Below the pieces are notes generated by a model. The model ran no database searches, was not told the DNA's origin, and saw only the letters and a program-made list of their open reading frames with translations. From Aquificaceae bacterium (GTDB lineage Bacteria > Aquificota > Aquificia > Aquificales > Aquificaceae), in assembly GCA_015490115.1 (NCBI GenBank), contig WFYM01000189.1:1-12161 (forward strand): a stretch of 12,161 bases of DNA, written 5' to 3'. Numbering within the stretch: the first letter of the stretch is position 1; each line of letters begins with the position of its first letter. Made by a program: the position numbers and the translations under genes. Shown piece by piece: positions 6,386 to 12,161 of the stretch.

Positions 6386-6402
6386 CGTTTTATATTAAAC
6401 TT
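6386..6402. promoter_or_regulatory. 17-bp divergent region with back-to-back leaderless promoter cores
   Basis: Only 17 bases separate the cstA and thiO start codons, and they hold no Shine-Dalgarno for either. On the plus strand TATATT (6391-6396) would place transcription start at about the A of the thiO ATG (6403). On the minus strand TAATAT (6397-6392) would place it at the A of the cstA ATG (6385). The two boxes share nearly the same bases. -35 elements, if any, lie inside the opposite gene and are weak. Leaderless expression is inferred from spacing. Confidence 0.5.
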
Positions 6403-7464
6403 ATGAATATCTTAATCGTCGGGAGCGGTATCGTAGGTCTTTCAACAGCTTTCGAGCTTGCCTTAGCTGGAAAGAAGGTGACCGTCGTGACGAGGAACTA
6501 CGAGGAGGGAGCATCTTGGGTGGCGGGGGGTATGCTCGCACCCCTCTCTGAAGGTTTGGAGGGGGAACTCCTCGAATTTTCCTTGGAGAACCTCAGGCTC
6601 TACCCCGACTACGTCAGCAGGATCGAGGAGGTCTCAAAGATAAAGGTCTTCTTCGAGAAGGAGGGGATACTGAGGCTCGGCGTTGACGAGGAGGAGATGG
6701 AGCTAATAAGGAAGAGGGCTGAGGTTTACTCAAGGATGGGTCTGAAGGTGGAAACTTTAGAAAAAGGTGATCTAAGAAATATAGAGCCTGCCATCTCGGA
6801 GAAGGTGGAAGGGGGCGTTCTCCACCACGAGGAGGGGAACGTGGACGCTGAGAAGCTGATGGACGCGCTCCTGATAGGTGTCGGGAACCTCGGGGTCCGG
6901 ATCGTTGTGGACGAGGTGGTGGAGGTGGAAAGGAGGAACTCAAGAGTCGAATCGGTAAAAGGGCTAAAGGACAGATATAGTGCGGACTTCTTCGTTTTCG
7001 CGACGGGTTCTTGGAGCAAGTCTCTCCTTAAGCTCCCTGTCTTCCCCGTGAAGGGGCAGATACTCAAGGTAAAAGGTCCGGAGCCGAAGAAGGTCTGCTA
7101 CTCGAAGGCGTCTTACATAATTCCTAAGGAGGGTTTCCTTCTCATAGGAGCTACCTCGGAGGAGGCCGGCTTCGACACGAGGAACAACCTAAAAGGGGTG
7201 GGGACCTTAATAGACGGAGCTGTAAGGGTCATGCCCTCCCTCGGTGAGGCGGAGCTTATCGATGTGAAGGTTGGCTTCAGGCCAGCCACACCTGACGGGA
7301 AGCCTGTGTTCGAAGCTGGGGAGAACTTCGCGACCCTCACAGGTCACCACAGGAACGGTATACTCTGGGCGCCCATCAGCGCAAAGATGGTCCTTGACCT
7401 CATCGAGAAGGGTGTGAGGTCGAGATACTTCGACCTCTTCTCACCCTCCCGTTTTGAGGGATAA
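6403..7464 (+). CDS. thiO: Glycine oxidase ThiO (thiamine thiazole synthesis)
   Basis: ThiO is an FAD-dependent D-amino-acid-oxidase-type enzyme that converts glycine to dehydroglycine (iminoacetate) for the thiamine thiazole ring. The 353-residue product has the N-terminal dinucleotide-binding motif ILIVGSGIVG (residues 3-12) and the substrate-site region VKGQIL. Near the C-terminus it has GFRPATPDGKPV (from Gly291, with Arg293) and GHHRNGILWAP (314-324), both typical of ThiO. ATG 6403 is chosen because the FAD motif begins three residues later, as in homologues. The frame stays open farther upstream, but that part lies antisense to cstA. No Shine-Dalgarno is present. The gene is followed by thiC. 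thiG and thiS are not in the window. Oxygen dependence of glycine oxidation would suit a microaerophile. Confidence 0.9.
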   Translation: MNILIVGSGIVGLSTAFELALAGKKVTVVTRNYEEGASWVAGGMLAPLSEGLEGELLEFSLENLRLYPDYVSRIEEVSKIKVFFEKEGILRLGVDEEEMELIRKRAEVYSRMGLKVETLEKGDLRNIEPAISEKVEGGVLHHEEGNVDAEKLMDALLIGVGNLGVRIVVDEVVEVERRNSRVESVKGLKDRYSADFFVFATGSWSKSLLKLPVFPVKGQILKVKGPEPKKVCYSKASYIIPKEGFLLIGATSEEAGFDTRNNLKGVGTLIDGAVRVMPSLGEAELIDVKVGFRPATPDGKPVFEAGENFATLTGHHRNGILWAPISAKMVLDLIEKGVRSRYFDLFSPSRFEG

Positions 7465-7529
7465 AAATCATATTGTCCTTCGACCGCAGGGTTATTAATT
7501 TTTTAAAACGTTGAGCAGGAGGAAGCGGG
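7465..7529 (+). promoter_or_regulatory. thiO-thiC intergenic leader with thiC ribosome site
   Basis: This 65-bp gap contains an AT-rich stretch (TATTAATTTTTTAAAA, from 7493) that could be a -10 region or allow thiC its own transcript. TTGTCC at 7473-7478 is a weak -35 candidate. AGGAGGA (7517-7523) precedes ATG 7530. The gap is too short for a TPP riboswitch and lacks its conserved sequences. Confidence 0.4.
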
Positions 7530-8903
7530 ATGCTGAGGGCTGAGTGGGTAGAGAAGAGGAAGAAGTTTAAGAATAAAACCCAGATGCACCTCGCCCGTCA
7601 GGGCATAATCACCGAGGAGATGGAATATGTAGCGAGGAGAGAAGGTCTCCATCCTGAGTTCGTCCGCCAAGAGGTGGCGAGGGGAAGGATGATAATCCCA
7701 GCCAATATAAACCACCTTCACCTCGAACCCATGTGCATAGGTATAAACTCGAGGGTGAAGGTGAACGCCAACATAGGGAACTCGGGACTCGCCTCCGACA
7801 TACCGACGGAGGTGGAAAAGGCGAAGGTTGCCATAAAATACGGGGCTGACACGATAATGGACCTCTCCACGGGAGAAGCTATAAAGGAGACGAGGGAGGC
7901 GATAATTAAGGTAAGCACAGTTCCCGTAGGGACCGTTCCCATATACGAAGCTTGGAAGGAGGCAAAAGGTGACGTGAGACAGCTCACCGTAGACCTCATA
8001 CTCGACGTTATAGAGGAGCAGGCACGTCAGGGAGTCTCTTACATGACCATACACGCGGGGATACTCAGGGAACACCTCCCCCTCGTCCAGCACAGGGTGA
8101 TGGGGATAGTCTCGAGGGGGGGTGCGATCATAGCCCAGTGGATGACGGAACACGGAAAGCAAAATCCCCTATACGAACACTTCGACAAGATATGCGAGAT
8201 ATTCAAAAAGTATGACGTTTCCTTTTCCCTTGGAGACGCCCTCAGACCCGGTTGCATAGAGGACGCAACCGACGACGCCCAGCTCGCTGAACTCAAAGTC
8301 CTCGGAGAACTCACCGAGAGGGCTTGGAAGCACGACGTTCAGGTGATGGTGGAAGGTCCCGGACACATACCCCTACACCAGGTCGAGTTCAACATGAGGA
8401 TACAGCAGATCTGGTGCCACGAAGCCCCCTTCTACGTCCTCGGTCCCTTAGTCCTCGACGTCGCTCCCGGATACGACCACATAGGGAGCGCGATAGGTGC
8501 AGCGATAGCAGGCTGGACGGGAGCCTCCATGCTCTGCTACATAACACCCAAGGAACACTTGGGACTTCCGAACGTGGAGGACGTCAAGCAGGGTGTGATA
8601 GCCTACAAGATAGCAGCCCACGCTGCTGACATAGCCAAGTTCTGGCCCGGAGCGAGGGACTGGGATCTGGAGATGTCCAAAGCGAGATACGCCTTCGACT
8701 GGAACAGACAGTTCGAGCTATCGATCGATCCCGAAACTGCGAGGGCTTACCACGACGAGACCCTTCCCCAAGAGGGTTACAAGACCGCCAAGTTCTGCTC
8801 CATGTGCGGTCCGGAGTTCTGCTCCTACAAGATATCCCAGAAGGTTCAAGAGAAGGTGGAACCCGCGGAACTCATATCCAAGGACAACTGGGTGGCGCCG
8901 TGA
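7530..8903 (+). CDS. thiC: Phosphomethylpyrimidine synthase ThiC
   Basis: ThiC is a radical-SAM enzyme that rearranges 5-aminoimidazole ribotide to hydroxymethylpyrimidine phosphate, the pyrimidine half of thiamine. The 457-residue product carries the atypical C-terminal cluster motif Cys423-x2-Cys426-x4-Cys431 (CSMCGPEFC), which binds the [4Fe-4S] cluster. Conserved core segments include NANIGNSG, PVGTVPIYEAW, VEGPGHIPLHQV and the PGYDHIGSAIGAA region. The length fits the shorter form of many thermophiles rather than the roughly 630-residue E. coli form with an extra N-terminal domain. Start ATG 7530 has a good AGGAGGA seven bases upstream. The stop TGA overlaps the GTG of the next gene by four bases. 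Thiamine diphosphate made through this path is needed by the oxidoreductase encoded downstream. Confidence 0.97.
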   Translation: MLRAEWVEKRKKFKNKTQMHLARQGIITEEMEYVARREGLHPEFVRQEVARGRMIIPANINHLHLEPMCIGINSRVKVNANIGNSGLASDIPTEVEKAKVAIKYGADTIMDLSTGEAIKETREAIIKVSTVPVGTVPIYEAWKEAKGDVRQLTVDLILDVIEEQARQGVSYMTIHAGILREHLPLVQHRVMGIVSRGGAIIAQWMTEHGKQNPLYEHFDKICEIFKKYDVSFSLGDALRPGCIEDATDDAQLAELKVLGELTERAWKHDVQVMVEGPGHIPLHQVEFNMRIQQIWCHEAPFYVLGPLVLDVAPGYDHIGSAIGAAIAGWTGASMLCYITPKEHLGLPNVEDVKQGVIAYKIAAHAADIAKFWPGARDWDLEMSKARYAFDWNRQFELSIDPETARAYHDETLPQEGYKTAKFCSMCGPEFCSYKISQKVQEKVEPAELISKDNWVAP

Positions 8904-9337
8904 GGTCTTGGACTTACTTCATACAGCTGAGGGGAAGGAACGAGAAGGGGGAAGCTGCTGAAGAGGGTGCGCTCTACATAGTCGCTGTCCCCTCCGACGA
9001 GAAGCTCCTCGGTGAGGTGACCTTCAGCTGCTACTCGAGACACTACCTTCCAGAGGAGAGCGCTCTGAACTACGGGAAGGCTTACGCTATAGGCGTCGAC
9101 TTCGAGATAGAGAACCCGGAAGAATACGGGATCAACTTCTTCAGGGAGGAGGACGAGCTTTACATATTCAAGGAAGGTATATCCATGAAGGAGGGTCTAA
9201 AGAACGTATACAAACTTCTCATGAATAGGCTAAGAGAGAGGGGTTACGGTAAGGACTTTGACCTTATAGTCGACGTGGGTAACCCTTCCGAAGAACTCAT
9301 GAGGGAGTGCCTTCTAGAAGCCATAAAGGGTGTATAA
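8900..9337 (+). CDS. Unrecognised protein coupled to thiC
   Basis: I do not recognise this family. The start is taken as GTG 8900, which overlaps the thiC TGA (GTGA), giving 145 residues; the frame is open farther upstream only inside thiC. The product is soluble-looking, acidic and without signal peptide or membrane segment. It begins with alternating hydrophobics (WTYFIQLRG, ALYIVAV), followed by a charged helix-rich second half (KNVYKLLMNRLRERG) and ends GKDFDLIVDVGNPSEELMRECLLEAIKGV-like acidic helix. Two cysteines are visible (near residue 54 and near 136). The coupling to thiC suggests cotranscription, not necessarily a thiamine role. The stop codon lies inside a -10-like box of the next gene, and that gene continues in the same frame after three further codons. 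Confidence 0.7.
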   Translation: MRSWTYFIQLRGRNEKGEAAEEGALYIVAVPSDEKLLGEVTFSCYSRHYLPEESALNYGKAYAIGVDFEIENPEEYGINFFREEDELYIFKEGISMKEGLKNVYKLLMNRLRERGYGKDFDLIVDVGNPSEELMRECLLEAIKGV

Positions 9338-9355
9338 TATCCCCCCATGTGGGGG
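9331..9355 (+). promoter_or_regulatory. Compact start site: -10 box overlapping a stop codon, AUG in hairpin loop
   Basis: TATAAT at 9333-9338 is a perfect -10 hexamer and contains the TAA stop (9335-9337) of the preceding gene. Transcription would start near 9345, only a base or two before ATG 9347. No Shine-Dalgarno precedes the ATG. On a longer transcript, CCCCC (9342-9346) can pair with GGGGG (9351-9355), leaving AUGU as a four-base loop that contains the start codon. Confidence 0.45.
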
Positions 9356-9769
9356 AAAGTCTTTAAGGTTCTGTGTGAGGAGGCTAAAGGTAAAGATCTA
9401 TACCTCCTCGAAGCGGACAAGGATCTCAACTGGTTCGGTGTTCCCCTGTCGAAGGTCTGCTCCGAGATAGACTTCAACGGTGCTGTCAGGGACATAGTGG
9501 AGGGTATAAGATCAATGCTCGAGCCTGTCTCCCAAAGCGGGAAGCTGATAGCATACCTCGACCCCATAAACTCCTTCGCTGACATATATCCAGCGGACAG
9601 ACCGAGATACAGGCTGAGGAACAACGAGGAGAGACCCTTCGCTATAACCGTCCACTCATGCAGGGTGGGTTTTTTCGACTCGTTGGAGGAAGCTGCAGAC
9701 CTCTTCCTCAGCGTATCGAAGGCTCTCAAAGAGAAGGAGAACCTCAAGTTCAACGTGGTTTACCTCTAA
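9347..9769 (+). CDS. Unrecognised protein between thiC unit and oxidoreductase operon
   Basis: The 140-residue product belongs to no family I recognise. It looks cytoplasmic, with no signal peptide or membrane helix. Visible features are an N-terminal helix with LCEEAKGKDLYLLEADKD, three cysteines (near 10, 38 and 104), a proline/aspartate-rich middle (YLDPINSFADIYPADRPRYR), and a C-terminal helix ending in a hydrophobic strand (FNVVYL). It is in the same frame as the preceding gene, separated by TAA TAT CCC CCC. ATG 9347 is the first start after that stop. No ribosome site is seen; expression may be leaderless or coupled to the gene before. It may be the second half of a protein encoded by one gene elsewhere, but no relative is known to me to test this. 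Confidence 0.65.
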   Translation: MWGKVFKVLCEEAKGKDLYLLEADKDLNWFGVPLSKVCSEIDFNGAVRDIVEGIRSMLEPVSQSGKLIAYLDPINSFADIYPADRPRYRLRNNEERPFAITVHSCRVGFFDSLEEAADLFLSVSKALKEKENLKFNVVYL

Positions 9770-9781
9770 AACGACGTTTTT
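9768..9781 (+). terminator. Weak terminator-like inverted repeat
   Basis: AAAAC (9768-9772) and GTTTT (9776-9780) can pair around a GAC loop and run into a fifth T. The stem is short and AT-rich, so termination by it alone is doubtful. Its place between the unknown gene and the next promoter is suitable. Confidence 0.2.
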
Positions 9782-9803
9782 GACTTAGCTCATATCCGAT
9801 AAC

Positions 9804-9832
9804 TTGACAATATAAGATGTTCCTTATACATT
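9804..9832 (+). promoter_or_regulatory. Promoter of the 2-oxoacid:ferredoxin oxidoreductase operon
   Basis: A perfect -35 TTGACA (9804-9809) is followed by TATACATT, in which TATACA (9825-9830, 15-bp spacer) or TACATT (9827-9832, 17-bp spacer) can act as -10. It lies in the longest plus-strand gap (9770-9872), and GGAGGT (9859-9864) precedes ATG 9873 by eight bases. This marks the oxidoreductase genes as a separate, probably well expressed unit. Confidence 0.68.
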
Positions 9833-9872
9833 TAAGACTACCCTTCTGAAAAGAGTGCGGAGGTCTTAAAGA

Positions 9873-10592
9873 ATGGAAAAGGGGAAGCTCATAACTCCGG
9901 GACCTGTGGGTTATATGCCGACGCCCGGTGCCTTCATGGGCGTCGATCTGCCGCCACCGGGTAAAGCCCTCCTTTACGGGGAGATAGTCGACGAAGAGAT
10001 CGCCATGAGGGAAGCTGCGAAGGCTATGTTAACGAGAAGGAACCCGACCATATTCCCCGGACCCTTAGTCCTCTGGGGATGGAACGCCTCAGCGATGGAA
10101 AAGGCAAAAGCTGTCCTCGAACTCGCAGCTGAGATACCCAACTGCAGGATAATACCCATGCCCGACTACAGACCCAAGTATCCGAAGATAGATCCCGAAG
10201 CTGAGATAAACCCGAACCACCCGAATCTCACGATACTCCACAACAGGATAGAAGCCTGCATATTCGTCGGTGTCCACTGCCACTACGCTAACCTCTCCCT
10301 CAGGATGATAAGGGCGGGGACAAACTGCTTTACAATAGCCCTCTGTGCTGAGATGGGACACGAAGACGCCATGGTCTCCTTGAGGGACGTCCACGCGGAG
10401 GAGATAAGGAAGTTCAAGGAGGTCCTCGTTCAGGTGAGGAAGGAGCTGGGTATAGAGTGGGAGCCGAAGCCTCCCCCAGAGAACCCTTCCCTTCCGAAGG
10501 AGGAGTGGACTACAGTTTCTCCTCTCGATTTTGGTGAGTATGCAGCCCTCCTGATGCCGAGGAGGGGCGAGGTGATCGAAGAGACTGAATAG
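9873..10592 (+). CDS. 2-oxoacid:ferredoxin oxidoreductase delta subunit (CODH epsilon-like)
   Basis: The 239-residue product matches the delta subunit that opens the five-gene oxidoreductase operons of Hydrogenobacter-type bacteria (forDABGE and its pyruvate counterpart). It is not the small 2[4Fe-4S] ferredoxin called delta in archaeal enzymes: no CxxCxxCxxxC motif is present. The middle (about residues 70-165: GWNASAMEKAKAVLELAAE, then ACIFVGVHCHYANLSLRMI) resembles the CO dehydrogenase/acetyl-CoA synthase epsilon subunit family, a Rossmann-like fold that can bind dinucleotides. The C-terminus is Pro- and Glu-rich. It is followed after 10 bp by the alpha subunit. Its exact role in the complex is not known to me. 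Whether the enzyme acts on pyruvate or 2-oxoglutarate cannot be decided from this window. Confidence 0.78.
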   Translation: MEKGKLITPGPVGYMPTPGAFMGVDLPPPGKALLYGEIVDEEIAMREAAKAMLTRRNPTIFPGPLVLWGWNASAMEKAKAVLELAAEIPNCRIIPMPDYRPKYPKIDPEAEINPNHPNLTILHNRIEACIFVGVHCHYANLSLRMIRAGTNCFTIALCAEMGHEDAMVSLRDVHAEEIRKFKEVLVQVRKELGIEWEPKPPPENPSLPKEEWTTVSPLDFGEYAALLMPRRGEVIEETE

Positions 10593-10602
10593 GAGGTGTG
10601 CC

Positions 10603-11772
10603 ATGCCTGAGCAGAAGGTTGTCGACCCTGAGTATCTCATACTTGAAGCTCCGAGGGAGAGGAAGTTCATAACCGGATCTCAGGCTTTTGCGGAAGCCAT
10701 AAAGAGGGCGAACGTGGACATAGCCATAGCCTACCCGATAACGCCCCAGTCCGAGACGATGCACCTCGTAGGAGACCTCTACGCTCAAGGCTACGTGAAA
10801 GACTACTACAGGGCTGAGGAAGAATACGGAGCCATGTCCGCCATAGCTGGAGCTGTAAGGGGAGGAGCGAGAGCCTTCTCCGCCACATCCGGTCCGGGAC
10901 TCCTTAGGGGTCTCGAAGCTATAGCCTCATGGCCCGGTCACAGGATACCCGCTGTCCTCGGTGTTATGACGAGGGTGGTAAACGCCCCCCTCTCCATCCA
11001 GCCCGACAACATAGAGATCTCCTACCTCTTGAACTGCGGTATGATAGTCCTGCATGCCGAGAACCCTCAGGACGTCTTCGACTTTACATTGGCGGGTTTT
11101 GTTATCTCGGAGAAGGTGGACGTCTACATACCGGTAGCTGTATGCACAGAAGGTTTCTTCGTCACCCACGCGAAGGGCTACGTTGACCTTCCCCCCGAAG
11201 ACATGAAGCTCCCGCCGAGAGATCCTTATAAGGCTCCCGTTCCACCTACCGACTGCGAGATACCTCCCGCAAGGATACAAAGGGACGCACCTGTTCAAAA
11301 GTCCAACTTCATGAGCTACCTAATCCACGCGGTCTGGCAACAGGAGGTTTGGTCCTCAAACGAGAGGGCGAGGAAGTGGATAAAGCACTACCTCGGAGGT
11401 CTCGTCGAGGTGGTAAACCCGGACGCGGAGGTGTTCATAGTAGCTTCCGGGTGTGCGGCGGCTCAAGGAAGGGAAGCACAGAGGTATGCGGAGATGGAAG
11501 GGCTTCCCGTTGGACTCGTGAAGGTGAAGTCCATAAGACCCTTCCCAGCACAGGAGATAAGGGAGATCCTCAAAAAGGCGAAGGCTGTTATAGTCCCGGA
11601 ACACAACATAGTCGGATGGCTCGCTAAGGAAGTGAAGGCTGTAATTCCGAACAGCGGTATAGTCGTGGACGGTCCGAGGGTCTACGGTGGTATGACCCTC
11701 CCCGTCGAGCTTATAATGGAGAAGATATACGAAGTCTTCGGTGTTAAGAAAGCTAAGAAAACCGTAGTTTAA
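10603..11772 (+). CDS. 2-oxoacid:ferredoxin oxidoreductase alpha subunit (PorA/ForA type)
   Basis: This 389-residue subunit carries the pyrimidine domain that contacts thiamine diphosphate in the enzymes that reductively carboxylate acetyl-CoA or succinyl-CoA in the reductive TCA cycle. Seen are the family motif AYPITPQSE (43-51), the acidic patch with the catalytic-type Glu (EEEYGAMSAIAGA, 72-84), and SGPG (96-99). A transketolase C-terminal-like domain follows, with VKSIRPFPAQEI in the last third. The stretch around 195-235 is proline-rich, probably a linker. TAGGAGGTG, which includes the preceding stop, is an excellent ribosome site for ATG 10603. The gene order delta-alpha-beta is that of the Hydrogenobacter five-subunit enzymes. 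Substrate (pyruvate or 2-oxoglutarate) is not decided. Confidence 0.92.
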   Translation: MPEQKVVDPEYLILEAPRERKFITGSQAFAEAIKRANVDIAIAYPITPQSETMHLVGDLYAQGYVKDYYRAEEEYGAMSAIAGAVRGGARAFSATSGPGLLRGLEAIASWPGHRIPAVLGVMTRVVNAPLSIQPDNIEISYLLNCGMIVLHAENPQDVFDFTLAGFVISEKVDVYIPVAVCTEGFFVTHAKGYVDLPPEDMKLPPRDPYKAPVPPTDCEIPPARIQRDAPVQKSNFMSYLIHAVWQQEVWSSNERARKWIKHYLGGLVEVVNPDAEVFIVASGCAAAQGREAQRYAEMEGLPVGLVKVKSIRPFPAQEIREILKKAKAVIVPEHNIVGWLAKEVKAVIPNSGIVVDGPRVYGGMTLPVELIMEKIYEVFGVKKAKKTVV

Positions 11773-11781
11773 AAGGAGGTG
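11772..11781 (+). promoter_or_regulatory. Near-perfect Shine-Dalgarno of the beta subunit gene
   Basis: AAAGGAGGTG matches the bacterial anti-Shine-Dalgarno over ten bases and overlaps the last base of the alpha stop codon. ATG 11787 follows five bases later. It contrasts with the absence of any such site before thiO and cstA. Confidence 0.8.
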
Positions 11782-11786
11782 GTGAC

Positions 11787-12161
11787 ATGGGTCTGGAGTA
11801 CGTGAGGATATCTCCCGGATTTGAAAGATACATGCCGAGGGATTACGTTGACCTCGTCAGGTTCGGTCAGTTCGGAAAGGAAGTGGACGTGATGCAACTC
11901 GGCCAGTTCAAGGAGCTGGTCGAGGAACACCCCATGTGTGCGGGATGCTATATGGCTTACTTTATAAGGATCTTCTACGCCGCACTCCCTAAGCCCGAAG
12001 ACACGATAGTCATAGGAACCGCCGGGTGCGCGAGGCTCGCCCTCTCCCAAGCTGCAGTTCCCTTCGTATACGGTAACTACGGTGACACGAACGCCGTCGC
12101 CTCCGGACTGAAGAGGGCGCTCTCGATCAGGTTCCCCGACAAGGTGAAGGACGTGGTCGTC
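11787..12161 (+). CDS. 2-oxoacid:ferredoxin oxidoreductase beta subunit, 3' end outside window
   Basis: The first 125 residues of the TPP-binding beta subunit (PorB/ForB type) are present. Cys51 and Cys54 in HPMCAGCYMA and Cys81 in GTAGC are three of the ligands expected for its [4Fe-4S] cluster. The segment YGNYGDTNAVASGLKRAL (residues 95-112) corresponds to the conserved region before the GDG thiamine-diphosphate motif, which lies beyond the right edge. About 45 residues precede the CxxC, a longer N-terminus than in the archaeal enzymes I recall, and it may be a feature of the five-subunit type. Gamma and epsilon genes are expected next. Confidence 0.9.
   Translation, partial: MGLEYVRISPGFERYMPRDYVDLVRFGQFGKEVDVMQLGQFKELVEEHPMCAGCYMAYFIRIFYAALPKPEDTIVIGTAGCARLALSQAAVPFVYGNYGDTNAVASGLKRALSIRFPDKVKDVVV

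Noticed and set aside
6271..6402. In-frame extension upstream of thiO
   Set aside because: It is Arg/Ser-rich, antisense to cstA, and ThiO homologues begin just before the FAD motif at 6403.
7465..7529. TPP riboswitch ahead of thiC
   Set aside because: The 65-bp gap is too short for the aptamer plus an expression platform, and the conserved CUGAGA and related segments are absent.
7503..8162. Minus-strand open frame of 219 codons inside thiC
   Set aside because: It is antisense to strongly conserved thiC sequence and has no recognisable domain or ribosome site.

Overview
The window looks like a piece of a thermophilic, chemolithoautotrophic Aquificota chromosome (Aquifex/Hydrogenobacter/Thermocrinis-like). 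The evidence is a 2-oxoacid:ferredoxin oxidoreductase operon that opens with the unusual delta subunit known from Hydrogenobacter-type five-subunit enzymes, heavy use of ATA (Ile) and AGG/AGA (Arg) codons, Lys/Glu-rich proteins, and very tight gene packing. No RNA gene, transposon, CRISPR array or long repeat was seen. Genus assignment is inference.

Layout from the left: (1) a truncated lipoprotein gene on the minus strand (1-416) that runs off the edge; (2) a minus-strand pair made of an exported metallo-beta-lactamase-fold hydrolase and a pterin carbinolamine dehydratase (472-1677); (3) starting from a 50-bp shared intergenic region, a plus-strand operon of a family 1 encapsulin shell protein, a cysteine synthase whose ATG directly follows the shell stop codon, and rsmI (1728-4210); (4) a minus-strand group of a CstA-type transporter, a small protein ending in Cys-Cys, and tatA (4207-6385); (5) 17 bp away and divergent, thiO, then thiC and two unrecognised small genes (6403-9769); (6) a separate operon behind a perfect TTGACA box, encoding the delta, alpha and (truncated) beta subunits of a pyruvate or 2-oxoglutarate:ferredoxin oxidoreductase (9873-12161).

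How they fit together: the right end is central carbon fixation (reductive TCA cycle). CstA-family proteins include pyruvate transporters, so the CstA pair may relate to the same metabolite pool. thiO and thiC supply thiamine precursors, and thiamine diphosphate is the cofactor of the neighbouring oxidoreductase. The most unusual part is the encapsulin-cysteine synthase pair, which could be a nanocompartment tied to sulfur/cysteine chemistry. Its shell protein has three cysteines near the N-terminus and the E-loop, and no ferritin-like, peroxidase or hemerythrin cargo is encoded in the window.

A second theme is leader economy. Several genes (thiO, cstA, the small gene at 9347) have a -10-like box about 7 nt before the start codon and no Shine-Dalgarno, which suggests leaderless transcripts. 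Others, such as the oxidoreductase subunits, have near-perfect Shine-Dalgarno sequences.
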